This document shows, one piece after another, positions 27,736 to 36,205 of a DNA stretch of 60,552 nucleotides (positions are counted from its first letter, which is position 1; each line of letters begins with the position of its first letter). Origin of the DNA: an uncultured Opitutaceae bacterium (GTDB taxonomy: Bacteria; Verrucomicrobiota; Verrucomicrobiia; Opitutales; Opitutaceae). Made by a program: the position numbers and the translations under genes. A model generated the notes under the pieces. It saw only the letters and a list, made by a program, of their open reading frames with translations, searched no databases and was not told the origin of the DNA. The DNA lies in contig CAJBES010000222.1 in the NCBI GenBank assembly GCA_903952145.1, positions 1 through 60,552 on the forward strand, read 5' to 3'.

Positions 27736-27766
27736 AAAAAAGCCCGGAGTCGGCAGACTCCAGGCT
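27736..27766 (-). terminator. Rho-independent terminator of the small membrane-protein gene
   Basis: On the minus strand AGCCTGGAGTC / GACTCCGGGCT (one mismatch, 4-base loop) is followed by six T. It lies 31 bases after the stop of the 62-residue gene, which supports that gene being real. Confidence 0.8.
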
Positions 27767-27796
27767 GAGATGGGTTGGCGGCAATATGGCCGTGGA

Positions 27797-27985
27797 TTAC
27801 CTTCTGCTCAGCGACCGCTTGCCGTGAAGACGATATTCGAGGGCGGTCACCGCCGCTACCGCAAGCACAGCCACGTAACCAATCAGGCTGTCAGCGGCAA
27901 TGGGGTGGCGTGCATTGTAAAGGAAGAGACCGATCGCCGTGGTGCTAACCGTGATGACCGATATCAGAATGAGTTTCTTGTTCAT
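27797..27985 (-). CDS. Small two-helix membrane protein, function unknown
   Basis: 62 residues. Two membrane helices (about 4-22, LILISVITVSTTAIGLFLY; and about 36-50, GYVAVLAVAAVTALEY) are followed by a basic end (RLHGKRSLSRR). No family was recognised. It is read divergently from the LysR gene (95 bases between starts) and has its own terminator, both of which support a genuine gene. It may be a target of that regulator (inference). Confidence 0.65.
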   Translation of the reverse strand: MNKKLILISVITVSTTAIGLFLYNARHPIAADSLIGYVAVLAVAAVTALEYRLHGKRSLSRR

Positions 27986-28041
27986 AGTTTTTGGCCGTCA
28001 ATTTCGACGGTGCTCAGAGTATAGCTTAGCTTTACAATAAT

Positions 28042-28057
28042 AATAATAGTCATTATT
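28042..28057. promoter_or_regulatory. Inverted repeat in the LysR divergent promoter
   Basis: AATAAT-AGTC-ATTATT is a perfect 6-bp dyad lying 23 bases before the LysR start, in a very AT-rich 95-base gap between divergent genes. LysR regulators bind AT-rich dyads of the T-N11-A type in their own divergent promoters, so this is a candidate operator. Confidence 0.45.
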
Positions 28058-28080
28058 TATTTTTATCATCGTATTATCTT

Positions 28081-28974
28081 ATGGAATTATATCAACTTCG
28101 TTATCTCGTAGCTGTCGCTGAAGCTGGCAATTTTACCCGCGCGGCCGAAAAATTATTCGTAACTCAACCTACTTTAAGTCAACAGATTATCAATCTTGAA
28201 CGCGAACTTGGACATAAGTTTTTCCACCGTTTAGGTCGCAAGGCAGTGCTCACCGAAGCCGGCACCATTTTCATGGACCGCGCCCGCCGCATTTTATTTG
28301 AGGCCGACAATGCCGCCAAAGAACTCCAGGATGATCCTGGGTTGGAGCGTCGCATCCATGTAGGTGCTATTCCGACTGTTGCGCCCTATTTACTGCCACC
28401 ATTGATCGCTCTGTGCCGCAAAAAACATCCTAACCTGCAAATCAGCATCCGTGAGGATTTTAGACCTCAATTGGTGCGCGGTGTCCTCGAGGGCGAACTG
28501 GACTTGGCCATCACAGCTCAGCCAGTTACCAATAAGCAAGTAGCGGTTGAGTTGCTCATGACTGAGCCACTTACTCTGGTGGTCAACCGTGGGCACCCGC
28601 TTACTTTATGTAATCGCGTTGTATCCAACGACCTAGCAGGCGAAACATTTGTGCTCTTGGGTAACGCCAGTTCCTTGACCGAGCAAGTTCAGAGTTTTTG
28701 CGGCGACCACAATATTGAACCCCGCGTTGGGTTCAGGTGCGCTCAGGTTTCAACCGTCAAATCACTTGTCGCCATTGGCGCGGGGATTTCGATCCTGCCC
28801 CGCGTCACCCGTGCCCGTGAGGATGTGGATTCGCTGGTCTACATCGAATTGGCGGATGCTTCGCCTACCCGCGAGCTTGTGACCATCCGCCACCTGCAGC
28901 GCTATCAAAGCCGCGGGGTCAGCCAATTCCTGAAATTGCTGCGCGAAAGCGTGCAGGAGCATCTGCTGCCCTGA
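28081..28974 (+). CDS. LysR-family transcriptional regulator, OxyR-like
   Basis: 297 residues: N-terminal winged HTH (1-60: MELYQLRYLVAVAEAGNFTR, then AAEKLFVTQPTLSQQI) and a periplasmic-binding-protein-like effector domain (about 90-295). It resembles OxyR over its whole length, including LAGETFVLL and VAIGAGISILPRV. Aligning to E. coli OxyR, the peroxidatic Cys199 position is Ser198 here (NASSLTEQ), while the resolving Cys208 is kept as Cys207 (QSFC). It therefore should not form the OxyR disulfide, and may sense something else. The first third of the gene is AT-richer than the neighbours. It may control the small divergent membrane gene or the following MFS gene. Confidence 0.88.
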   Translation: MELYQLRYLVAVAEAGNFTRAAEKLFVTQPTLSQQIINLERELGHKFFHRLGRKAVLTEAGTIFMDRARRILFEADNAAKELQDDPGLERRIHVGAIPTVAPYLLPPLIALCRKKHPNLQISIREDFRPQLVRGVLEGELDLAITAQPVTNKQVAVELLMTEPLTLVVNRGHPLTLCNRVVSNDLAGETFVLLGNASSLTEQVQSFCGDHNIEPRVGFRCAQVSTVKSLVAIGAGISILPRVTRAREDVDSLVYIELADASPTRELVTIRHLQRYQSRGVSQFLKLLRESVQEHLLP

Positions 28975-29025
28975 TTCTTGGGGCGGAGTTGCCCTTTGGC
29001 GGCTGAAGGTGAACCATGGCGGTTC

Positions 29026-30282
29026 ATGTCTCAAACCGCCGCCACCGGCCGTCCAGCGTTGAATGAGCGCACCCTGTTGATGACCCTCGCGGCCATCCAG
29101 TTCACCCACATCCTGGACTTCATGATCATGATGCCGCTGGGAGCCGGCCTCATGCGGGTGTTCAACATTACACCGGGTCAGTTCAGCCTGCTGGTTGCCT
29201 CCTATGGATTCGCCGCGGCCGTGACCGGCTTTCTGGGAGGATTTGTGCTCGATCGTTTTGACCGGAAAAACGCCCTGCTCACGCTCTACATCGGCTTCGG
29301 TTGTTCCACCCTCGCCTGTGCGCTGGCCCCAACCTACGGGTTTCTGATGGCGGCGCGGCTCGCGGCAGGCGCCTTTGGCGGCGTCGCGGGTTCGTTGGTC
29401 ACTGCAACCGTGGGCGATGCCATTCCGCCTGAGCGCAGAGGCCGGGCGATGGGCATGGTGATGACAGCTTTCCCCCTCGCCTCAGTCATGGGGGTGCCGG
29501 TCGGTCTCACGCTTGCCACTTGGTTTGAATGGCATGCCCCGTTTTTCCTGCTCGCAGGGTTGAGCGCCATCGTCTTCGTCATCGCGTTGCGTGTCCTGCC
29601 CCATGTCGCCAGTCATCGCAGCGATGTCCACCCCCTGCGACAGATGTTTGAGATTCTCACCCACCGGGTCCATGTGCGCGGTTTTCTGCTCAGCGCCCTG
29701 CTGGTGTTTGCCGGCGCCAGCATCATTCCTTTCATGGCACCCTCGATGGTGGCCAATGTGGGCCTGCGCGAATCCCAGCTGCCGCTCATCTATTTCTTCG
29801 GCGGGGCCTGCACTTTTTTCACCACTCCTTGGATCGGCCGCCTGACCGACCGGCACGACAAGTTTCATGTCCTCGCTTGGATCACCTCGGTTGCCGTGAT
29901 CGCAGGACTAATTGTAACGCAATTGAAAATTACCCCGCTGCCATTGACCCTGGTCGTCACCACGCTGTTTTTCATCGCCATGTCCGGCCGCTTTGCCCCA
30001 GCGATGGCGATGGTCACCAATGCGGTCGAAGCCCGCTATCGCGGCGGCTTCATGAGTGTGAATTCGGCCTTGCAACAGGCCTCCGGTGGTCTGGCCAATG
30101 TCGTGGCGGGCCTGCTCATCCACCGCGATGCCGCGGGTCATCTGCTCGGCTATCCGCTGGCCGGCTATGTCGCGACTGCGGCCTTTGGGCTGACGGTCGC
30201 CCTAGCTGCATGGTTGCGGGCCGCCGCCCCGCATGCCGCGCGAAATCCCCGGCCGGCGCCCCCGGCCGAACCGGCGATGTAA
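29026..30282 (+). CDS. Major facilitator superfamily transporter
   Basis: 418 residues from ATG 29026, with about 12 membrane helices. Motif A between helices 2 and 3 is GGFVLDRFDRKNALL, and helices 4-5 carry the drug-efflux-type GMVMTAFPLASVMGVPVG. These point to the DHA1 type (sugar or drug exporters). The substrate is not clear. It lies 51 bases after the OxyR-like gene on the same strand, so co-expression is possible. The start at 28978 would add a non-conserved tail and was not used. Confidence 0.85.
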   Translation: MSQTAATGRPALNERTLLMTLAAIQFTHILDFMIMMPLGAGLMRVFNITPGQFSLLVASYGFAAAVTGFLGGFVLDRFDRKNALLTLYIGFGCSTLACALAPTYGFLMAARLAAGAFGGVAGSLVTATVGDAIPPERRGRAMGMVMTAFPLASVMGVPVGLTLATWFEWHAPFFLLAGLSAIVFVIALRVLPHVASHRSDVHPLRQMFEILTHRVHVRGFLLSALLVFAGASIIPFMAPSMVANVGLRESQLPLIYFFGGACTFFTTPWIGRLTDRHDKFHVLAWITSVAVIAGLIVTQLKITPLPLTLVVTTLFFIAMSGRFAPAMAMVTNAVEARYRGGFMSVNSALQQASGGLANVVAGLLIHRDAAGHLLGYPLAGYVATAAFGLTVALAAWLRAAAPHAARNPRPAPPAEPAM

Positions 30283-30321
30283 GAGCGTTGCGCGCCCGTG
30301 CGCCGTCCCTATTCTCCTCTC

Positions 30322-32871
30322 ATGTCCGCTCCCGCCAGTGCCATCGCCGCGACCCCGGCCACAGCCCGCCAGCTCTGCCGGCCGGAACTGCTGGCACCGG
30401 CTGGCGATTGGGATTGCGTGCGTGCAGCCGTCGAAAACGGCGCCGACGCGATCTATTTCGGCCTCGATCGCTTCAACGCCCGCATGCGTGCGAAGAATTT
30501 CACCCAAGCCGATCTGCCGGCGTTGATGGCATTTCTGCACCGGCGCGGATTGCGCGGTTATGTGACTTTCAACACCCTCGTCTTCACCAATGAACTCGCG
30601 GACGCGACGGATTTCTTGCGCTCCCTCATCAGGTCCGGGGTGGACGCCGCCATCGTGCAGGACGTCGGGATCTGCCGCATCATCCGCGCCCTCTCACCGG
30701 ATTTTCCCATCCACTGCTCCACGCAGATGACCATCACCAGTGAGGCGGGAGTGGATTTTGCCCGCGACCTCGGCACCCAGCTTGTCGTGCTCGCGCGGGA
30801 AAATTCGCTCGCTGACATCACCAGGATCAACGACGCCCAAGCATCTGCCGCCGTCCGGCTGCCGCTGGAGGTCTTTGTCCACGGCGCGCTTTGCGTCGCC
30901 TTCTCCGGCCAGTGCCTCACCAGTGAAGCCCTCGGCGGGCGCTCCGCCAACCGGGGCGAATGCGCCCAGGCCTGCCGTCTGCCCTACGACCTCATTTGCG
31001 ATGGCCAGTTGGTTCCGCTCGGCGACAAACGCTATCTTTTGAGCCCACAGGACCTCTCCGGGCTGGAGGTGTTGCCTGAACTCGTGCGTGCCGGCATCGC
31101 CTCCCTCAAGATCGAGGGCCGCCTCAAGAGTCCGGAATATGTGGCGAGCATTACGCGGGTCTACCGGCAGGCACTCGACCAAGTGATGGCCGACTTCGGC
31201 GGCGCCACGGCGCCCAAGTTTGCTCCCGATTCCTCCCGCTACGAATTGGAAATGTCGTTTTCCAGGGGCCTGTTCACCGGCTGGTTGCGCGGCACCGACA
31301 ACCAAGCGCTGGTCCACGCCCGCTTCGGCACCAAACGGGGCGTTTTTATTGGCCCGGTCTCACGGGTGGACGGAGAAAGTGTCACCCTCCGGCTGGCGAC
31401 CCCGCTCAAGCCCGGTGATGGCGTGGTCTTTGACGATGGCAAACCAGCCGAACGCGAGGAGGGTGGTCGTATTTATCAGGTCGAAACGCAAGGCGGAGAA
31501 ACGACGCTCCGCTTCGGTCACGGCGACATCAACTGGCACCGTGTGCGCAGTGGACAGTTGCTCTGGAAAACGAATGACCCCGCGCTTGACCGCGAGCTGC
31601 GCGCCACCTTCGCGGGCGAAAAAATCCGCTTTCAGCGCCCCATTGATCTCGAGGTGCACGGCCGGGCTGGCACCGCGCTGACCCTCATCGCCAACGATCG
31701 TCACGGGCATGTTGTCCGGCTCGACTCTGCCGTGCCCCTCGCCGCCGCTGAAAAGCAACCCCTGTCATCTGAGCGCTTGCGCGAACAGCTTGGCCGGCTC
31801 GGCGGCACACCCTTCAAGCTTGGCGAATGCAAATCCCTACTGGAGGGCGACATCATTCTACCCGTGAGCGAACTCAACCGCCTGCGGCGTGACGCCGCGG
31901 TCGAGCTTGAGCGCTTGCGCGCGCTGCCCCAACGATGGACCTTGCGCGATCTCAGCCCAAGGACGGACTACCGCCACAACTCAGCCGCGCCAGCCACGCC
32001 CGAGCTCATTGCGGTCATCCGCGGCCTCGATCAGCTCGACGCCGCCTGGTCGGCAGGCGCCCGCACGATTTACTGCGAGTTCGAAAACCCCAAGCACTAC
32101 CGCGACGCCGTCGCCTGTTTCCGCGAACTGCAGGCACAAGACCCTGACTCCACTATCTGGGTCGCACCGCCACGCATCTTCAAGCCCGGCGAGAAATGGA
32201 TTCTCGATCAAGTGCGTTCCTCCGCCGCCGACGGTTACCTCGTCCGCAACCACGACCATCTCGTTTATTTCGCCGGAGACCGCAAACGCGGCGATTTCTC
32301 CCTCAACGTGGCCAATCCCTGGACCGCTGAATACTTTCTGCACCGTTACGGGCTGGAGCGGGTCACGGCCAGCTATGATCTCAACATCACGCAGCTCGAG
32401 GCCTTGCTACAAGCCGCCCCCGGAGCGTGGTTCGACATCACCATTCATCAGCACATGCCGATGTTTCATCAGGATCATTGCGTGTTCTGCGCTTTTCTTT
32501 CCGACGGCAAGGACTACCGCGATTGCGGCCGCCCCTGCGACACCCGCCGGGTGGCCCTCCGCGACCGCGTCGGGGCGGAACTGCCGCTTCGCGCCGATGC
32601 CGGTTGCCGCAACACTGTTTTCAACAGCCGGGCCCAGACCGGTGCCGAATTTGTCGCCCGCCTGCTCGAACTTGGCGCCCGCACTTTCCGCATCGAGTTT
32701 CTCAACGAGGACGCAGCAGCAGTGGCGGCGACGGTGACGCGTTACACCCAGCTGCTGAACGGCAAAATTTCGGGCGCAAATCTTTGGCGCGAACTCAAGC
32801 TCATCAACCAACTCGGCGTCACTCGCGGCCAGATGGACACCCCCGCACAGATGATCCACCGCAAGGGCTGA
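30322..32871 (+). CDS. Peptidase U32-family protein (RlhA/TrhP-type RNA hydroxylation factor), long form
   Basis: 849 residues. The N-terminal U32 core (about 15-330) begins RPELLAPAGDWDCVRAAVENGADAIYFGL. Its cysteine cluster (ALCVAFSGQCLTSE, GECAQACRLPY) supplies four Cys that ligate an Fe-S cluster in U32 proteins. A DUF3656-like middle part and a second, degenerate U32-like half (about 560-840; HQDHCVFCAFLSDGKDYRDCG adds more Cys) follow. U32 proteins such as RlhA, TrhP and UbiU are oxygen-independent or prephenate-dependent hydroxylases of RNA or ubiquinone, not classical proteases. E. coli RlhA is shorter (about 650). The exact target is not resolvable. It lies 39 bases after the MFS gene. 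Confidence 0.8.
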   Translation: MSAPASAIAATPATARQLCRPELLAPAGDWDCVRAAVENGADAIYFGLDRFNARMRAKNFTQADLPALMAFLHRRGLRGYVTFNTLVFTNELADATDFLRSLIRSGVDAAIVQDVGICRIIRALSPDFPIHCSTQMTITSEAGVDFARDLGTQLVVLARENSLADITRINDAQASAAVRLPLEVFVHGALCVAFSGQCLTSEALGGRSANRGECAQACRLPYDLICDGQLVPLGDKRYLLSPQDLSGLEVLPELVRAGIASLKIEGRLKSPEYVASITRVYRQALDQVMADFGGATAPKFAPDSSRYELEMSFSRGLFTGWLRGTDNQALVHARFGTKRGVFIGPVSRVDGESVTLRLATPLKPGDGVVFDDGKPAEREEGGRIYQVETQGGETTLRFGHGDINWHRVRSGQLLWKTNDPALDRELRATFAGEKIRFQRPIDLEVHGRAGTALTLIANDRHGHVVRLDSAVPLAAAEKQPLSSERLREQLGRLGGTPFKLGECKSLLEGDIILPVSELNRLRRDAAVELERLRALPQRWTLRDLSPRTDYRHNSAAPATPELIAVIRGLDQLDAAWSAGARTIYCEFENPKHYRDAVACFRELQAQDPDSTIWVAPPRIFKPGEKWILDQVRSSAADGYLVRNHDHLVYFAGDRKRGDFSLNVANPWTAEYFLHRYGLERVTASYDLNITQLEALLQAAPGAWFDITIHQHMPMFHQDHCVFCAFLSDGKDYRDCGRPCDTRRVALRDRVGAELPLRADAGCRNTVFNSRAQTGAEFVARLLELGARTFRIEFLNEDAAAVAATVTRYTQLLNGKISGANLWRELKLINQLGVTRGQMDTPAQMIHRKG

Positions 32872-32905
32872 GCGGGCCGCTGGAAGATTCTTCTCCGGGG
32901 TGGGC

Positions 32906-34705
32906 TCAGACCTCCGTCCCGTGACTAGCGCTTGCCGGCAGCATAAAGTGGAAGTCACAGCCCTCACCTGGCATGCTGTGGCACGCGATGCTGCCACCGT
33001 GCGCCACGACGATCTCACGGCAAATCGCGAGACCGAGCCCGGCGCCCTTTTTAGCCTGACTGGGCACCCGGTAGAATTTTTCAAACACCCGCTGTTGGTG
33101 CTCCTCCGCGAGGCCCGGTCCGTGGTCCCGCACCCCGAAGCGTACAAATCCGTGATCTGCCGGCTCCGTGTAGAGTTCGATTTCGCCGCCCATCGGGGAA
33201 TACTTGGAGGCGTTCGTCAGCAGGTTGATGAAGACATGCCGGATACTGTCACGATCCATCGGCACCGCGTCGCACCCCGGGGCTGCGTGCACCGTGAGGT
33301 TCTGGCCGGCCGCGGTGAGAAGCGGAAGAATTTCCCGCGCCAAGTTTTCAAACAACCCATCGATGCCCACCTTTTCTAGATGCGGCCGGGCCACACCGCT
33401 CTCAATCCGGCTGAGGTCGAGCAAGTCGTCCAGAATCCGCAACAAGCGGTCGGTATCGTCGCGAGCGGTCTCGGCGAGTTCGCGTTGGCCCGCAGTTAGG
33501 CTCCCCAGTTGCTGTTCGAGCAGGAGGTAAACCGACAGGCGCAGGCTCGTGAGCGGTGTCTTCAACTCGTGACTGACAGTGGCCACCAGATTGCTCTTCG
33601 CGTCGTCGAGCAACCGGAACTTAGTGACATCCTGCAGCACCACTGCCGCACCGCGGAAATCCGTCAGCGTGTCACCGATGGCGAGAATGCGCGGCAGATA
33701 GTGCCGGTCGCGCACCGTCACGACCCGGTTGTAATCGGTCGGCAGGTAATGGGTGCCCGTCGCCAACACCGCCTGGAGCGGGTGGGCCAGTGCCTCCGGA
33801 AATCCGCGTGCGAACTCTGGCGTCGCGGCCAGGGTCTCGGCCGCAGGATTGCGCACCTCCAGCGCACCGGTGCACGAAACCACAAACAGCGGGTCGGGGG
33901 TGGACGTGAGCGTCGCCTCCATCGTGCGCTGCGCCCGGCGGGCTTTCTCCGTCATCGCGTCGCGGTAGATGCGCAATTTCGCCGCCATGGTGTTGAAGGT
34001 GCGGGCCAAGGCGCCGATTTCGTCGTTTGAAGTCACGGGCACATCGTGGTCGAGGTTGCCTTCGCCCAGAGCTGCGGCAGAGATCGTGAGCCGCTGGATC
34101 GGCTGCAACAGCCCCCGCCCCAACGCCCAGGCAAAAAGAAACGCCAGTAGCACCGCGATGGTCACGCCGACGCCGAAGACCGTGGTGGTCCGCGTCGTCA
34201 GCTGGCGGGCCATGTCCTCTGCGCGTTGCAGGTTGCCCGCATCATGCTCGGTCAGCCGGTCGATTGTGCGCAGCACGGAATAGAGCGCCGCCTCGTCGGC
34301 CTTCATGAGGGCAAGCGGTCGCAGCGAGGCGGCTGTGGCGGAGGTGCCGCGGCCGGCCAGCCGCTGCAGGGCCACCTCCACGTCCTGCAGCTGGGCCGTG
34401 CGTTCTGCCCCGCCTCCAGGCGAACCAAGCTGGTGCTGAAGCAGGGTCTGGCAGGCGCCACGCACGGACTCGAATTCCGCCCGGTTGCCGGATGTATCGG
34501 CCGCGCGCAACTGGCGCAGCGCGCTTCCAAGCCGGTTGGCCTCGTCCTTGAGTTGCTGCGCCACAATGAGCCCGCGGGCGTTCGCCACAACCACTGCCGC
34601 GACAGATTTACCCAGCGCTTGCGTCGTCCATACCGCGTAGGCACCTACGGCTGAGAGCAGAATCAGCAGCAGCATGAACCCCAGAAGCAGGCGGGTGCGC
34701 AACAT
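32906..34705 (-). CDS. Membrane sensor histidine kinase, KinB-like
   Basis: 599 residues. Two membrane helices (about 5-25 and 173-195) enclose a periplasmic helical sensor. A HAMP linker (about 197-250), a PAS domain (about 262-360, DPLFVVSCTGALEVRNPAAE) and the dimerisation domain with the phospho-accepting His379 in VATVSHELKTPLTSLRL follow. The ATPase has the N box (FINLLTNASKYS) and G boxes (DHGPGL, GAGLGLAIC). The HAMP-PAS-HisKA layout and the NtrC-type partner 11 bases upstream are those of KinB/AlgB, which controls exopolysaccharide or envelope genes. It is second in the operon after the regulator. Confidence 0.92.
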   Translation of the reverse strand: MLRTRLLLGFMLLLILLSAVGAYAVWTTQALGKSVAAVVVANARGLIVAQQLKDEANRLGSALRQLRAADTSGNRAEFESVRGACQTLLQHQLGSPGGGAERTAQLQDVEVALQRLAGRGTSATAASLRPLALMKADEAALYSVLRTIDRLTEHDAGNLQRAEDMARQLTTRTTTVFGVGVTIAVLLAFLFAWALGRGLLQPIQRLTISAAALGEGNLDHDVPVTSNDEIGALARTFNTMAAKLRIYRDAMTEKARRAQRTMEATLTSTPDPLFVVSCTGALEVRNPAAETLAATPEFARGFPEALAHPLQAVLATGTHYLPTDYNRVVTVRDRHYLPRILAIGDTLTDFRGAAVVLQDVTKFRLLDDAKSNLVATVSHELKTPLTSLRLSVYLLLEQQLGSLTAGQRELAETARDDTDRLLRILDDLLDLSRIESGVARPHLEKVGIDGLFENLAREILPLLTAAGQNLTVHAAPGCDAVPMDRDSIRHVFINLLTNASKYSPMGGEIELYTEPADHGFVRFGVRDHGPGLAEEHQQRVFEKFYRVPSQAKKGAGLGLAICREIVVAHGGSIACHSMPGEGCDFHFMLPASASHGTEV

Positions 34706-34716
34706 GGCGGGAATCC

Positions 34717-36051
34717 TCAGACGAGGCCGAGTTTCTGACGTTTGCGGTAAAGGGTGGCGGGGTCGATACCGAGGGTTTTCGCCGCTTCATCGAGGTTGCG
34801 CGAGAAGGCGAGCACGCGGTGCAGGTGCTCGGCCTCCAGGGCCTCAAGGGTCACCCGCGCCCCCACGGCGATGCCGGGGTCGGGCACCGCGGCGAATCCC
34901 TCCGGCAGATCGCACAACTCGATGGCTTCGCCTGAACAAAGGATGACGGCACGCTCGACCACGTTGCGCAACTCCCGCAGATTACCGGGCCAGGCATAGC
35001 CAGCCAAGGCCATGTGCACCGCGGGCGAGAACGAGCGCACGGGTTTGCCCATGCGACTAGCGAAAAATTTTCGATAGCCCTCTGCCAGTCGTGACAGGTC
35101 AGCTGGCCGCTCCCGCAAGCCTGGCAATATGACACTGATGACATTGAGCTGGCAAAACAGATCCTCGCGCAAGCGGCCGGCCATGATCTCATCGGCCGGG
35201 TTGCGATTGGTCGCAGCCATCACGCGCACCCTGGCGCGGCGGGGGAGCGGCTCGCCGACCCGTTCGTATTCTCCCTCCTGCAACAGGCGCAGCAGCTTGG
35301 GCTGAATGAGGGTTGGCAACTCGCCGATTTCGTCGAGAAACAGCGTCCCACCCTCGGCGGCGGCGACCAGGCCCTTCGTATCAGCAATGGCACCGGGGAA
35401 AGCGCCCTGAACGTGACCGAAAAGTTCGCTCTCCGGCCAATCTCGCGACAGGCTCGGGCAGTTCACGGTGACAAAAGCGGCATCACGTTGCGGGCTGCGC
35501 CGGTGCACCTCGCGCGCCAACGTGCTTTTGCCTATGCCGCTCGGTCCGAGCAGGAGGATGGTGGCAGGGGTCGCCGCCGCCTTGAACAACACCGCCTGCG
35601 CGCGCTGCACCGCCAGTTCGGGCGACTCAAGGTCCAAGGCCGGCGATTCGTCAGCCAGCTGGTTCTCCAGCGATCGGAGGTGATGTTGCATCGCGCTGGT
35701 CCGCTCGATCTTCGCCAACACTGTCCGTACCTGGTCGGGCGTGAAGGGCTTCGGAATAAAATCACATGCCCCGCGACGCATAGCCTCCACGGTACTGGTG
35801 ATGGTAGCGTAAGCGGTGAACATCACAACCGCGAGTGAAGGCTGCAACTTGAGTAGCTTTTCTAGCTCCGCGAGACCATCCTCCTGTCCAAGTTTGAGGT
35901 CGAGAAAGCAGGCATCAAAGGCCTCCGCCCCCAGCAGGGCGAGGGCCCGCGCCCCGTTCGGCGCCTCGACGCCGGTGTGGCCGGCGGTTTCAACGGCAAT
36001 GCGGGTGGTTTTGCGAATGCGGGCTTCGTCATCAACGATCAGGACGCGCAT
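34717..36051 (-). CDS. Sigma-54-dependent response regulator, AlgB/NtrC-like, with GAFPGA variant
   Basis: 444 residues from ATG 36051: receiver domain (1-115; phospho-acceptor Asp51 in ACFLDLKLG, Lys101 in FIPKPF), AAA+ domain (about 145-375; Walker [11 protein letters not shown], Walker [13 protein letters not shown], sensor [13 protein letters not shown]) and a Fis-type HTH ([22 protein letters not shown]). The loop that contacts sigma-54 reads GAFPGA (216-221) instead of GAFTGA. The Thr is close to invariant in activators that melt sigma-54 promoters, so this protein may work differently. It precedes the KinB-like kinase gene by 11 bases. Confidence 0.92.
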   Translation of the reverse strand: MRVLIVDDEARIRKTTRIAVETAGHTGVEAPNGARALALLGAEAFDACFLDLKLGQEDGLAELEKLLKLQPSLAVVMFTAYATITSTVEAMRRGACDFIPKPFTPDQVRTVLAKIERTSAMQHHLRSLENQLADESPALDLESPELAVQRAQAVLFKAAATPATILLLGPSGIGKSTLAREVHRRSPQRDAAFVTVNCPSLSRDWPESELFGHVQGAFPGAIADTKGLVAAAEGGTLFLDEIGELPTLIQPKLLRLLQEGEYERVGEPLPRRARVRVMAATNRNPADEIMAGRLREDLFCQLNVISVILPGLRERPADLSRLAEGYRKFFASRMGKPVRSFSPAVHMALAGYAWPGNLRELRNVVERAVILCSGEAIELCDLPEGFAAVPDPGIAVGARVTLEALEAEHLHRVLAFSRNLDEAAKTLGIDPATLYRKRQKLGLV

Positions 36052-36205
36052 GGTGGGTGTTTTAGTGGGGATAGCCCGTGGCCGGGCGCAGGTGCCAGAC
36101 TGTCTCGTCGTCTTCGACCCTGAAGCCGCGGCCCAGTTCCGCAGCGATTTGTTTTGCCCGCGGTGCATTCTGCTGTGGAATCCGGCGACTCGGACCGCCC
36201 TCGCC

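Noticed and set aside
36062-36187. Minus-strand stretch ending AKQIAAELGRGF...TVWHLRPA before the response regulator
   Set aside because: It reads like protein but has no start codon in frame and overlaps the start of the kinase-like gene; possibly a relic. Kept as a note only.
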